Assembly (NCBI RefSeq): GCF_943733665.1
Contig: NZ_OX030782.1
Location: 2,382,501-2,446,500, forward strand
Origin: Aquimarina sp. Aq107
Lineage (GTDB): Bacteria; Bacteroidota; Bacteroidia; Flavobacteriales; Flavobacteriaceae
DNA length: 64,000 nt
Direction of reading: 5' to 3'
Part shown: in pieces, positions 26,043 through 35,831 of the stretch
Position numbering within the stretch: position 1 is the first letter of the stretch
How the letters are laid out: every line of letters starts with the position of its first letter
Position numbers and translations under genes: made by a program
Notes under the pieces: generated by a model
The model's input: only the letters and a program-made list of their open reading frames with translations
Database searches by the model: none
Told to the model about the DNA's origin: nothing

Positions 26043-26594
26043 CTAAATTTCCTTTTTCAACTTACTCTTAAAAGTATGCTGCAATTTACTTAGTTTTGGG
26101 TTAATCACAAACTGACAGTACCCTTGTTTACTATTTTGATTATAATAATCTTGATGATAATCTTCTGCATTATAAAAAGGACCTAAAGCAGTTACTTCAG
26201 TTACAATCGGGTTATCAAAAACACCTTCCGAATTTAGCTTTTCAATCATTGAATGAGCCAATTCTTTTTGATTTTCATTATTGTAAAATATAGCGCTTCT
26301 GTATTGAGTCCCTCTATCCGCTCCTTGCCTATTTAATGTAGTAGGGTCATGAGTAGCAAAAAAGATTTCTAACAATTCATTATAATTTATGGTCTCAGAA
26401 TCATACTCAATCATTATTGCCTCAGCATGTCCTGTTTTTCCCGTGGTTATTTCCCTGTATGCTGGATTCTTTATAGATCCTCCTGTATATCCAGAAATAA
26501 CACGATAAACCCCTTCCAATCTTTGAAAAACCGCTTCTGTACACCAAAAGCATCCTCCTGCAAAAACCGCAATATTCAAGTTATTTTTTATCAT
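26043..26594 (-). CDS. msrA: Peptide methionine sulfoxide reductase A
   Basis: The 183-residue protein reduces methionine-S-sulfoxide in proteins. The active-site motif [11 protein letters not shown] (nucleophile Cys15) lies near the N-terminus, and GYTGG, TGHAEAI and YHQDYY are standard MsrA motifs. There is no signal peptide, so it is cytoplasmic. No MsrB domain is fused. It is the first gene of a likely operon with folE. Confidence 0.95.
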   Translation of the reverse strand: MIKNNLNIAVFAGGCFWCTEAVFQRLEGVYRVISGYTGGSIKNPAYREITTGKTGHAEAIMIEYDSETINYNELLEIFFATHDPTTLNRQGADRGTQYRSAIFYNNENQKELAHSMIEKLNSEGVFDNPIVTEVTALGPFYNAEDYHQDYYNQNSKQGYCQFVINPKLSKLQHTFKSKLKKEI

Positions 26595-26694
26595 ATTATT
26601 ATTAAAACGTATTTTTTTTAACGAATGTACATAGATAGAGAAGCTTACTAACGCTTTTTAACTTTTCATTAGTACGCCGTTAAGATGTAAATCC

Positions 26695-26702
26695 TAGTTT
26701 TG
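26695..26702 (+). promoter_or_regulatory. -7 box of the DUF5916 gene
   Basis: TAGTTTTG is an exact TAnnTTTG match 38 bp before the ATG at 26740. No clear -33 TTG lies at the right distance. Confidence 0.4.
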
Positions 26703-26739
26703 CAATTGAGTCGAGAAAGTAAGGATTTTTTTACAAAAC

Positions 26740-29172
26740 ATGAATAGAAAATTACGCCCTATCCTTAGTATGTTGTTCATACTATACACTGTTATTTTAT
26801 TTGGTCAAGAAAAAAAACAAATTACAGCACACAGAATATCTACTTCACCTAAGATAGATGGTATTCTAGATGATCAGGTATGGTTAGATATTACTCCATC
26901 TGGTAATTTTAATATGTGGCAACCCGGTAATGAAGGGACGATCCCAGAAAATCTTAGAACAGAAGTAAAAATGGCATATGATGATAAAGCAGTATATTTT
27001 GCCGCTTATCTTTATGATGATCAACCTGATAAAATACTAAAACAATTTAGTCAACGAGATAATGTTTTCGCTCAAGCAGATTTCTTTAATATATCCATGA
27101 ACACATACAACGATGGAATTAATGAAACACGTTTTTTTATTACTAGTGCTGGAACAATAGGAGATGCCAGAGCTGATCAATTCAATGAAGATTTTAGTTA
27201 CAATGTAGTATTTGATGCAAAAATATCCTTTGATGAAAAGGGATGGTATGCAGAATTTAAAATACCATATAACGCTTTACGTTTTCCGGAAATACCTGTC
27301 CAAGATTGGAGCATTAACTTTTTTAGACGCCTACAGAATAGAAATGAGACTCACTCCTGGAATTTTGTAGATAACGAAGTAGGACAACGCACGCAATATA
27401 ATGGAATTGTAAATGGTGTTAAAGATATAAATCCACCTGTAAGACTTACTTTTTTCCCATTTGTACAAGGATTAGCAACTACATCTGATGGAGAAACGGA
27501 AACAGATTTTAGTGCAGGGTTAGATGTTAAATATGGATTAAGTGATAGCTTTACTCTAGATGCAACTTTAATTCCAGACTTTGGACAAGCCGCTTTTGAT
27601 GAAGTTCGGCTTAATTTAGGTCCTTTCGAACAAACATTCGGAGAAAATAGACAATTTTTTACTGAGGGCACTGAGCTTTTCAATAAGGGGAATATCTTCT
27701 TTTCAAGACGAGTAGGTAATGGTCCAACTGCTTATGTATCTGATGAAGATTTATTAGAAAATGAAATCGCAGAAGATGCCCCTACTAAGGTAAATCTGCT
27801 AAATGCGCTTAAAATCTCAGGAAGAACTAAAGGAAATTTAGGGATCGGTTTTTTTAATGCAATTACTGAAAAAACCGAAGTTCGTATTACCGATACCATT
27901 ACAGGAAATCAAAGAAAAAAAGTAGTTGAACCTTTAGCCAACTATAATATTTTTGTATTAGATCAACAATTTAATAACAACTCTTCTATTTCATTAATTA
28001 ATACTAATGTTACCCGAAACGGAAGTGATTTTAGAGATGCCAACGTTACTGGTTTGGTATGGAACTTAGCTAACAAAACCAATTCTTATCGATTAACTGG
28101 GCGCTCTATAGTAAGTCAAGTAAATCTTCCTGGTGACAATATTGGTGGTTTTAGATCAGAGCTTGATTTTGATCGTATTAAAGGGAAATGGAGATATGGA
28201 TTTGGACACGATCTAGCTAATACCACTTTTGATATAAATGATTTAGGAGTAAATTTTAGAAATAATTTCAATAGCTTCCGAGTTAGTACTTCTTACCAGA
28301 TTTTCGAACCTACTAAACTATTCAATAACTACAGAATTAATCTTTTCGCAAGACATCGTAGATTATATGATCCTAGTGTTCAAACTTCCAATTCCCTTGG
28401 TGTCGATTGGTTTTTTGTTACTAGAGAACGTTTTGCTTTTGGAGGTTTTACTATTTATGATTCTGATACTGATGATTACTTCGAACCTAGAGTAGATGGC
28501 AGATTTGTTACATTCAGTGAAAACCTTGGTGTAAATCTATGGGTGTCTTCAGATTATCGTAAAAAATTCGCTTATGATATTCGACTATTTCATCGTAATT
28601 GGTTTGAAGATGATCAACAAACCTACAGCATGAATCTTTCTCCTAGGTATCGATTCTCCGATAAACTCTTAGTTATTTGGACTACGGACTACTCTATTAG
28701 AAAACGCAATTTCGGATATATTGACAATGATGATACGGATGTTTTCTTAGGGCAAAGGGATATTACTACAATAGAAAACTCCCTTAGTGCTAGTTATAAT
28801 TTTGATCCTTATAAAGCAATTAATCTTCGTTTTAGAAATTTTTGGAGTACAGCTGATTACTCTGAAAATATTTTTTACACGCTTAATAATGATGGTTCGC
28901 GAACACAAACAGATTATGACACTACAGAAAATGATCCTAATACCAATTTTAATATCTGGAATTTAGATTTAAGTTTTAGTTGGAGATTTGCTCCAGGAAG
29001 TGAAGCTACACTGCTCTATCGTAATCAAATATTTAACCAAGATGAATTATCAACGATTAATTATACAGATAGTTTAGATAATCTTTTTGGTCAACCCATA
29101 AAACATACCTTATCATTAAGGGTCGTCTATTTCCTAGATATAAATAATTTAAAAGGTTCTTTTAAAGGATAA
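26740..29172 (+). CDS. DUF5916 outer-membrane protein with CBM9-like domain
   Basis: The 810-residue protein has a signal peptide (LSMLFILYTVILFGQ). A CBM9-like N-terminal domain (about 25-220) contains KIDGILDDQVW and MAYDDKAVYFAAYLYDD. The DUF5916 barrel follows with DATLIPDFGQAAFDEVRLNLGP-type and FGENRQFFTEGTELF motifs. The protein ends in strands, as outer-membrane barrels do. DUF5916 proteins are widespread in Bacteroidetes and poorly characterised; sugar or peptidoglycan binding through the CBM9-like part is inference. It is not part of a polysaccharide locus here. It precedes a LolD-like ATPase by 54 bp. Confidence 0.85.
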   Translation: MNRKLRPILSMLFILYTVILFGQEKKQITAHRISTSPKIDGILDDQVWLDITPSGNFNMWQPGNEGTIPENLRTEVKMAYDDKAVYFAAYLYDDQPDKILKQFSQRDNVFAQADFFNISMNTYNDGINETRFFITSAGTIGDARADQFNEDFSYNVVFDAKISFDEKGWYAEFKIPYNALRFPEIPVQDWSINFFRRLQNRNETHSWNFVDNEVGQRTQYNGIVNGVKDINPPVRLTFFPFVQGLATTSDGETETDFSAGLDVKYGLSDSFTLDATLIPDFGQAAFDEVRLNLGPFEQTFGENRQFFTEGTELFNKGNIFFSRRVGNGPTAYVSDEDLLENEIAEDAPTKVNLLNALKISGRTKGNLGIGFFNAITEKTEVRITDTITGNQRKKVVEPLANYNIFVLDQQFNNNSSISLINTNVTRNGSDFRDANVTGLVWNLANKTNSYRLTGRSIVSQVNLPGDNIGGFRSELDFDRIKGKWRYGFGHDLANTTFDINDLGVNFRNNFNSFRVSTSYQIFEPTKLFNNYRINLFARHRRLYDPSVQTSNSLGVDWFFVTRERFAFGGFTIYDSDTDDYFEPRVDGRFVTFSENLGVNLWVSSDYRKKFAYDIRLFHRNWFEDDQQTYSMNLSPRYRFSDKLLVIWTTDYSIRKRNFGYIDNDDTDVFLGQRDITTIENSLSASYNFDPYKAINLRFRNFWSTADYSENIFYTLNNDGSRTQTDYDTTENDPNTNFNIWNLDLSFSWRFAPGSEATLLYRNQIFNQDELSTINYTDSLDNLFGQPIKHTLSLRVVYFLDINNLKGSFKG

Positions 29173-29226
29173 TCTTGGCGAATTTTAGGATATTAGTTAC
29201 TTTCACAATCTCTAGAGATATAATTG

Positions 29227-29895
29227 ATGATAAAAGCTAAAAATATTCATAAACACTATGGCGATTTACATGTCTTAAAAGGTGTTGATTTACATATAAA
29301 AGAAGGAGAAATTGTTTCTATTGTAGGTGCTTCTGGTGCAGGAAAAACTACATTGCTACAAATTTTAGGAACTTTAGATAGAGCATCAAAAGAAAAAGGA
29401 AGTGATTTATCAATTAACAATAACATCATAAATTTCCTTTCGGAGAAGCAACTTTCTAAATTCAGAAATGAACAATTAGGATTTATTTTCCAGTTTCATC
29501 AACTGTTACCTGAATTCACAGCATTAGAAAATGTATGCATTCCAGCTTTTATTAAAAAAGTACCAAAAGCGGATGCAGAAAAAAGAGCTAAAGAATTACT
29601 TGGTTTTTTAGGATTAGAACATCGATCTGACCATAAACCTAATGAGCTTTCTGGTGGGGAACAGCAAAGAGTTGCTGTAGCGAGATCGTTAATAAATAAT
29701 CCTAAAGTAATTTTTGCTGACGAACCTTCTGGTAATTTAGATAGTGAATCTGCAGAAAATTTACATAAACTATTCTTCAAACTTAGAGATGAGTATGGAC
29801 AAACTTTTGTTATCGTTACCCATAATGAAGAGTTAGCAAATATGGCAGATCGTAAACTAGTTATGGTAGATGGTAAAATTGTAGACAAGTCATAG
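29227..29895 (+). CDS. ABC transporter ATPase, LolD/MacB type
   Basis: The 222-residue ATPase has Walker [11 protein letters not shown]-loop [15 protein letters not shown], signature [15 protein letters not shown], Walker [13 protein letters not shown] and the switch His in [22 protein letters not shown] is typical of the LolD/MacB group. In Bacteroidetes such an ATPase often stands alone, with its LolC/E-like permease encoded elsewhere, and no permease is adjacent here. It probably powers lipoprotein release from the inner membrane. The ATG at 29227 is preferred over the TTG directly before it. Confidence 0.88.
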   Translation: MIKAKNIHKHYGDLHVLKGVDLHIKEGEIVSIVGASGAGKTTLLQILGTLDRASKEKGSDLSINNNIINFLSEKQLSKFRNEQLGFIFQFHQLLPEFTALENVCIPAFIKKVPKADAEKRAKELLGFLGLEHRSDHKPNELSGGEQQRVAVARSLINNPKVIFADEPSGNLDSESAENLHKLFFKLRDEYGQTFVIVTHNEELANMADRKLVMVDGKIVDKS

Positions 29896-29926
29896 ATCAT
29901 TGAACACTTTTTAGAATTTACGTACA

Positions 29927-30712
29927 GTGCTAAATCCAGTGAAGAAACTTAATAAAACTGAACTCAAAGAATTTCTTGATGAAAAAGCAGCTTTTTATGA
30001 GCAACCGAAATTCATAGAAACTGATCCAGTTCAAATTCCTCACTTATTTACACAAAAAGAAGATATAGAAATAGCAGGTTTTCTTACGGCAACCATTTCT
30101 TGGGGAAATCGTAAAAGTATTTTAAAAAATGCTCATAAATTAATGTCTCTTTTAGGTAATTCACCGCATGATTATGTTATGAACCATTCGGAGACAACAC
30201 TGGAAAACCTGGAAGGTTTTGTACACAGAACTTTTAATAGCAAAGACCTCTCCTATTTTATAAAGGCATTACAAAACATTTACAATAAGTTTGGTGACTT
30301 AGAAAGTTTCTTTTCTCAATATAATGAAGAAGCCTTTTTACAAAATGCAATACATCACTTTAAAAAAGAGTTTTTTACACTACCGCACCTTCCAAGAACC
30401 CAAAAACATATCAGTGATCCTCATAAAAATTCTGCTGCCAAAAGAATTAATATGTTCCTTAGATGGATGGTAAGAGATGCGGGGGCTGGTGTAGATCTAG
30501 GAATTTGGAAAAGCATGTCGCCATCACAATTATCCTGTCCATTAGATGTTCATTCTGGTAATGTAGCAAGAAAGTTAGGTTTATTCAGTAGAAAGCAAAA
30601 TGATGGAAAAGCTTTATTGGAGTTAGACACCAAATTAAGGAAGTTAGACCCGTTAGACCCTATAAAATATGACTATGCTTTATTTGGATTAGGTGTTTTT
30701 GAAAAATTCTAA
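29927..30712 (+). CDS. TIGR02757-family protein
   Basis: The 261-residue soluble protein has the motifs TDPVQIPHLFTQKEDIEIAGF, SWGNRKSILKNAHKLM, RINMFLRWMVRDAGAGVDLG and PLDVHSGNVARKLGL. These mark the TIGR02757 family, which is restricted mainly to Bacteroidetes/Chlorobi and related phyla. The helix-hairpin-like end (LDPLDPIKYDYALFGLG) recalls DNA glycosylase folds, but no activity is proven. GTG 29927 is the likely start, 31 bp after the ABC ATPase, so the two may be cotranscribed. Confidence 0.85.
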   Translation: MLNPVKKLNKTELKEFLDEKAAFYEQPKFIETDPVQIPHLFTQKEDIEIAGFLTATISWGNRKSILKNAHKLMSLLGNSPHDYVMNHSETTLENLEGFVHRTFNSKDLSYFIKALQNIYNKFGDLESFFSQYNEEAFLQNAIHHFKKEFFTLPHLPRTQKHISDPHKNSAAKRINMFLRWMVRDAGAGVDLGIWKSMSPSQLSCPLDVHSGNVARKLGLFSRKQNDGKALLELDTKLRKLDPLDPIKYDYALFGLGVFEKF

Positions 30713-30822
30713 CTTAGAATAATTCTAAAGAGTAACATGTAGTTTACATTATAAACATTAGGTTGACGTTTCTTTAATAAACATAAAACATTTCCATAAA
30801 GTCATTCCGCTTACTCTCGAAG

Positions 30823-30830
30823 TAAATTTG
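30823..30830 (+). promoter_or_regulatory. -7 box of the PhoX-like gene
   Basis: TAAATTTG is an exact match to TAnnTTTG, 24 bp before the ATG at 30854. Confidence 0.5.
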
Positions 30831-30853
30831 TGAAAACGAAAATTCACACAATC

Positions 30854-32314
30854 ATGAAAAATTACTTAGGACTTCTTGCGCTATGTTGCGGTTTGATTTT
30901 AACATCTTGTAACGATGACGACGATACTTCAACACCACCAATAGGAGATTTAATTGAATTAGAAAGCAGATCAACCTCACCTGTTCTCTTAAAAAAAATG
31001 TCTGGTTTTACAGATATTGAAATTTATAATTTACTTTCTTCTGAAGATACTTACATTCCTGACTTTACATATGGATCTATGGCGGATGGAGCCGGTCTAC
31101 TTCGTAATACAGACGGAACTTATACCCTAATAAACAATATAGAAGCGGATTATGCAATAGCACGTATTACGCTTGATGAAACATTCAAACCAATAAAAGG
31201 AGAACATATACTTAATGCAGTTGCAACTGCGGAGACTGCTCAATGTTCTGGATCTATGATTACTCAAGAAGAGCATGGTTTTGGTCCTATGTATTTATCA
31301 GGAGGAGAATGGGGAGGAAACTCTAAGGGAGTTTTTGCAACAGATCCTTATAGAGATCCTTCTATTGCTTCTACTCCTAGAATGTTAACTTCTATGGGGC
31401 AATGGTCTACAGAAAATGCCGTTGCTATTGGAAAAGATGCATACCCAGATAAAACTGTAGTATTTATCGGAGATGATAATAGTAATGACGAAGTACCTTC
31501 TGGTCAATTAGGTATGTATGTTGGAAACGCTGGTGATCTAAATGGCGGAAAATTATACGGATTAAAAGTAACCTCTCCTGGAATTACATATGAAATGGAT
31601 ATGGAAGAAGGTACAGCATACGATATGGAGTTTGTAGAATTAACAGAAAAAGATATTGATCTATTAGATGCAGAAGCTAAATCTAAAGGAGTTATGGGAT
31701 TCTCTAGATTAGAGGATATCGACTGGAGAAGAGGTTCTGGGGCTAATAATAGAGAAGTTTATCTTGCTGTAACTGGAAGAGATAAACCAGATCTTATCGG
31801 AAAAGGAACTCGTTCTGGAAGAATATACAAAGTAGTATTAAACGAAAATGATCCAACAGGTGCTGGAAAAATAACTTGTGTATTAGATGGTGATAAAGAA
31901 GGTGGTAAAGCAGAAGCTTTTCACAGTCCTGATAACATACTAGTTACAGAAAACTATGCTTACATTCAGGAAGATCCAAATGGTATCCAAGATTTTAAAC
32001 CTGCAGCTGCTCATTATGCAAGATTATATCAATACGATCTTAATTCTGGCGCGTTACAAGCTGTTTTAGAATGTGATCAAGTAGCTGCTGCAGCTCAAGG
32101 ATATGGAGCTATAGACAGAAGTTGGGAAATTACAGGAATGATAGATATCTCTGATGTTATTGGAGTTGATGAAACCTTCATTTTAATCACTCAGAATCAT
32201 GGTTGGGAAAAAGCTGATGGTACTGCGTTTACAGACCCTAATGCTAATCCTAATGTTGCTGATAGCAGAAAAGAAGGAAGTATGCTATATATTATTAAAG
32301 GGTTAAAAAGATAA
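30854..32314 (+). CDS. PhoX-like (DUF839) lipoprotein
   Basis: The 486-residue lipoprotein has the signal LALCCGLILTSCNDDDD. The body resembles the DUF839/PhoX alkaline phosphatase superfamily, a propeller holding iron and calcium. Relevant segments are SMGQWSTENAVAIGKDAYPD, TVVFIGDDNSN, FSRLEDIDWRRG, NNREVYLAVTGRDKP, AFHSPDNILVTENYAYIQED and SWEITGMIDIS. PhoX metal ligands are partly recognisable, but activity cannot be confirmed by eye. ATG 30854 fits the -7 box. The peroxidase gene starts 12 bp after the stop, so the two are one unit. A fragment of a second copy is at 34197-34343. Confidence 0.7.
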   Translation: MKNYLGLLALCCGLILTSCNDDDDTSTPPIGDLIELESRSTSPVLLKKMSGFTDIEIYNLLSSEDTYIPDFTYGSMADGAGLLRNTDGTYTLINNIEADYAIARITLDETFKPIKGEHILNAVATAETAQCSGSMITQEEHGFGPMYLSGGEWGGNSKGVFATDPYRDPSIASTPRMLTSMGQWSTENAVAIGKDAYPDKTVVFIGDDNSNDEVPSGQLGMYVGNAGDLNGGKLYGLKVTSPGITYEMDMEEGTAYDMEFVELTEKDIDLLDAEAKSKGVMGFSRLEDIDWRRGSGANNREVYLAVTGRDKPDLIGKGTRSGRIYKVVLNENDPTGAGKITCVLDGDKEGGKAEAFHSPDNILVTENYAYIQEDPNGIQDFKPAAAHYARLYQYDLNSGALQAVLECDQVAAAAQGYGAIDRSWEITGMIDISDVIGVDETFILITQNHGWEKADGTAFTDPNANPNVADSRKEGSMLYIIKGLKR

Positions 32315-32326
32315 TTCATAAATCAT

Positions 32327-34153
32327 ATGAATCTTATGCAATTATTGCTAATAAATATAATCAAAAAAGGGGCTTGTCTTATGACGGGCCTCTTTATTTT
32401 TTTTGTTCTTTTTTCTTGTGAAGAAGAAGTAAAAAAAGAAGAAACTACAACAATCTCATTCAACACCAAAATGCAGAAGCAATTTGATAAAGATATTTCT
32501 TTAGCAATTGCTCATTTAGATAGTATAAAACAGGACCCTAATAAGATTGAAAAGAATTTTAAAGAATCTAGAAAATACTTTAAAAAATTAGAACCTGTAT
32601 TATCTACATTAGATATTGAAAATTATGGTTTTCTCAACCAACCAAATATTTTAAAGGTTGAAGAAGAAGATTTCACCGATATTAAAATAAAGTCACCTAG
32701 TGGGTATCAAGTATTGGAAGAAGAAATCTTTGTAGATAAAAAAGACACTACAACGATCATAAAACATGTGAATTTAATAGCTAGTAGATTAAAACTTATT
32801 CAGAAAAATACAGGTTTTGATCACATAAAACAGTATCACTTTCTATGGCTATTTAGAAAAGCAATTGACCGAATAGCACTTACGGGTATTACTGGTTTTG
32901 ATTCTCCTGTTTTAGAAAATTCATTAGAAGATTCTAAAATTGTATATCAAAGCTTACACACTTATTTATCTATGTTTAAAGATGAATTTAAAGATCCTAA
33001 TCTATTTAAGATGTGGAAAGAAGAAATACAAGTCACTATAGATTCCCTACAAGGTGATTTTAATGAATTTGATCGCTATCATTTTATTAAAAACAGAACC
33101 CATAAACAGTTAACTCTTTGGAATCAAACAGTTTCTGATTGGAAAGTCCAGTTTCCTTTTGAACTAGCTATTAAAAATGATGCAACCTCTCTTTTCTCTT
33201 CAGATACTTTTAATGTAACCTATTTTGCAGATAGAAATCAAAAAGAGATCACCCAAGATATGGTATCACTAGGTACAAAGTTGTTTTATGACACGAACTT
33301 ATCAGCTGATAAAAAAGTTAGTTGTGCTACTTGCCATCAACCAGAAAAAGCTTTTACAGATGGATTAAAGATTTCAAAAGGTGTAACTCGTAATAGTCCT
33401 ACGCTACTGTATGCGGCATTACAGCAAGGTTTTTTCTATGATAAAAGAGCTGGCGGATTAGAAGGACAAATTATCAGTGTTGTAGAAAATGTAAATGAAT
33501 TTCATTCTGATTTAAAAACGTTAGAAAAAGCTGTTATTAGTAATAAAGAATATGTAGAACAATTTGCTAAGGTATATCCTAATCGGGAAATTAATAATAA
33601 CGATATCAGGAATGCAATAGCCAATTACATTCGTACTTTGATTCCTTTTAATTCTAAATTTGATAGAAATATCAATGGTTTGGAAAACACCTTATCAGCA
33701 AGTGAAATTAATGGGTACAACCTTTTTAATGGTAAAGCCAAGTGTGCAACTTGCCATTTTGCCCCTTTATTTAATGGGACAGTTCCTCCAGATTATAAAG
33801 AATCAGAAATGGAACTTATAGGAGTTCCTAAGCATAATGATACGATTAATGCTACGATAAGTGAAGATTTAGGTAGATATGAAATTTATAAAACTCCAGA
33901 ACGAAAGCATTTTTTCAAAACATCCACAGTCAGAAACGCAGCTTTAACAGGACCATATATGCATAATGGTGTGTATACTACTTTAGAAGAAGTTATGGAT
34001 TTTTACAATCGTGGTGGTGGCGCAGGAATTGGTATAGAACAAGAATATCAGACATTACCTCCAGACCCCTTAAATCTTACTAATCAAGAAATTGATGATA
34101 TAATAGCATTCATAAAAAGTCTAAATGATAATATTTCGGAATCCGAGTATTAG
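32327..34153 (+). CDS. Di-haem cytochrome c peroxidase-like lipoprotein with N-terminal extension
   Basis: The 608-residue protein has a lipoprotein signal (IFFVLFSCEEEVKKEE); the exact ATG (32327, 32336 or 32381) is uncertain. Two CxxCH haem sites are visible, CATCHQPEKAFTDG and CATCHFAPLFNG. PYMHNGVYTTLEEVMDFYN is the C-terminal motif of the CcpA/MauG family. Family members have about 330-350 residues. Here some 250 helical residues precede the haem domain, and their role is unknown. It probably acts in the periplasm, reducing peroxide or oxidising a partner. It is encoded 12 bp after the PhoX-like gene. Confidence 0.85.
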   Translation: MNLMQLLLINIIKKGACLMTGLFIFFVLFSCEEEVKKEETTTISFNTKMQKQFDKDISLAIAHLDSIKQDPNKIEKNFKESRKYFKKLEPVLSTLDIENYGFLNQPNILKVEEEDFTDIKIKSPSGYQVLEEEIFVDKKDTTTIIKHVNLIASRLKLIQKNTGFDHIKQYHFLWLFRKAIDRIALTGITGFDSPVLENSLEDSKIVYQSLHTYLSMFKDEFKDPNLFKMWKEEIQVTIDSLQGDFNEFDRYHFIKNRTHKQLTLWNQTVSDWKVQFPFELAIKNDATSLFSSDTFNVTYFADRNQKEITQDMVSLGTKLFYDTNLSADKKVSCATCHQPEKAFTDGLKISKGVTRNSPTLLYAALQQGFFYDKRAGGLEGQIISVVENVNEFHSDLKTLEKAVISNKEYVEQFAKVYPNREINNNDIRNAIANYIRTLIPFNSKFDRNINGLENTLSASEINGYNLFNGKAKCATCHFAPLFNGTVPPDYKESEMELIGVPKHNDTINATISEDLGRYEIYKTPERKHFFKTSTVRNAALTGPYMHNGVYTTLEEVMDFYNRGGGAGIGIEQEYQTLPPDPLNLTNQEIDDIIAFIKSLNDNISESEY

Positions 34154-34196
34154 AACTAGTTTATTTAGAGATCAGGATAAGATTAAAAACATCTAA

Positions 34197-34343
34197 ATGG
34201 ATTATTTTACTACTCAAAACTACGGTCAGGAAAGAGTCGTTGACATTCCATTTACCAATCCTAGTGTTAATCCAGATGTTTCGAAAGGCAAAAAAGAAGG
34301 TAGCCTGTTTTTTGAAATAACAGGTTTAGAAAATATTTTTTAG
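34197..34343 (+). pseudogene. 48-codon remnant of a second PhoX-like gene
   Basis: The reading frame from 34197 gives 48 residues that align with the last 45 residues of the PhoX-like protein at 30854: TTQNYGQERVV with ITQNHGWEKAD, FTNPSVNPDVSKGKKEGS with FTDPNANPNVADSRKEGS, and EITGLENIF with IIKGLKR. It has no signal peptide and no upstream homologous sequence, since the peroxidase gene ends just before. It is most simply a truncated paralogue. Confidence 0.75.
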
Positions 34344-34421
34344 AATCAGAAAATATGAACAAGCAGATTTCTGATTAAACCTGATCAATAAACGAGGCTT
34401 ATTCTCTATAAATAAGCCTCA
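34344..34421 (+). terminator. Two hairpins after the PhoX-like remnant
   Basis: AATCAGAAA (34344) pairs with TTTCTGATT (to 34376). A stronger hairpin GAGGCTTATT / AATAAGCCTC (34394-34403 and 34411-34420) follows. The second is probably the real terminator. About 200 bp of AT-rich DNA without other features leads to the kinase gene. Confidence 0.6.
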
Positions 34422-34618
34422 TTTATTACTTCAAATCACTATAGTGAACCCAAATTCTCTTCAACCAAGTTCTTGGTATTTCCAATAGATTCTAAATTAA
34501 AAGTTGTAGAAATATTAAATCTTTACTAACATTTAATCGAATACAACACGGGAAATCATAATTTTTAATATTTTTTTGTTAATTTTATTAAGAATTGTTT
34601 CACACCAGGCAATTCTTG

Positions 34619-35824
34619 ATGAAGATGATTATTCCTGAACTCCCCATTAACGAAGATTTTAGAATTGAAGCTTTAAAATCTTTAGGTATATTAGATACAG
34701 AGCCTGAAAACGAGTTTGATGAAATAACTGCGCTTGCCGCATATCTCTGTGATACAGAAGCTGCTCTTATATCATTAGTGGATGATGATAGAGAATGGTT
34801 TAAATCTTCCTATGGTTTTTCTTCAAAAGAAATTCCTAGAAATCAGTCCTTTTGTGCACATGCCATTTTAGATCCAGATACTCCTTTAATCATAAATGAT
34901 GCTAGAACAGACGAAAGATTTCATGATAACCCACTTACACTAGATGGTACTGTAGTATTTTATGCTAGTATCCCTCTTATTGACAAGAATGGATTTGCAC
35001 TAGGAACACTTTGTGTTATCGACAGCCAACCAAAGACACTTAGTGATAAACAGCTAGAGGCGTTAAAATCATTAGCGCATCAAGTAGTTATTCTTTTTGA
35101 ATTAAATAAAAAGAACAAAGACTTAGAAAAAATAGAAGATAAACTTAGAAAACGGAACGAGTCATTAAAAGAGTTTGCCAGAGTGATATCTCATGATTTA
35201 AAAATGCCCTTGGCTAATGTGATTACTACTTCTGATCTTTTAAAACTAAAATTAGCAAACGATCTGGATAAGGAAACTTCAGAGTATTTTGAATATATAA
35301 AACAATCATCATTTTCTATGAGTGATTACATTAATGATGTATTGGATCATTATGAAAGTGATAGCCTTGTTCAAAACAAGCCTGAATCATTTAAGCTAAA
35401 TCATCTCTTAAAAGAAATAGCAGAATTATTAAGTATTAAACCAGATTGTACTATTAATTTTCCAGAACCTAATCCATCATTAAAATCGAACAAATCTGCT
35501 TTAAAGCAAATATTTTTTAATCTAATCGGGAACAGTATCAAGTATAATGATAAAGAACATATTATCATTGATATTGAACATTCTGAAGATAAAGTTTTCT
35601 ATTATTTTAAAGTTACTGACAATGGAATGGGAATTCCTGAGGATAAAATTGACTCGATTTTCGAATTATTTACTACCGCAAATGGAACCGATAGAAGCGG
35701 AAACAAGGGGAATGGAATAGGTTTATCAACGGTAAAAAAACTAGTGGTAACTCTTGGCGGCTGTATTAAAGTAAAATCTACACTTGGAGTATGTACCTCT
35801 TTTGACTTTTCTATAAAGAAATAA
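34619..35824 (+). CDS. GAF-domain sensor histidine kinase
   Basis: The 401-residue protein has no membrane segment. The N-terminal GAF domain (about 15-160) is followed by a short coiled coil, a HisKA domain with the phospho-acceptor His192 in VISHDLKMPLANV, and a HATPase_c domain. The latter shows the N box (NLIGNSIKYND), G1 (DNGMGIPED) and G2 (GNGIGLSTVKK). It is a cytoplasmic kinase sensing an unknown small ligand or redox state. No response regulator is adjacent. A TTG at 34595 lies in frame, but ATG 34619 directly precedes the conserved GAF-linker motif. Confidence 0.9.
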   Translation: MKMIIPELPINEDFRIEALKSLGILDTEPENEFDEITALAAYLCDTEAALISLVDDDREWFKSSYGFSSKEIPRNQSFCAHAILDPDTPLIINDARTDERFHDNPLTLDGTVVFYASIPLIDKNGFALGTLCVIDSQPKTLSDKQLEALKSLAHQVVILFELNKKNKDLEKIEDKLRKRNESLKEFARVISHDLKMPLANVITTSDLLKLKLANDLDKETSEYFEYIKQSSFSMSDYINDVLDHYESDSLVQNKPESFKLNHLLKEIAELLSIKPDCTINFPEPNPSLKSNKSALKQIFFNLIGNSIKYNDKEHIIIDIEHSEDKVFYYFKVTDNGMGIPEDKIDSIFELFTTANGTDRSGNKGNGIGLSTVKKLVVTLGGCIKVKSTLGVCTSFDFSIKK

Positions 35825-35831
35825 ATAGATT

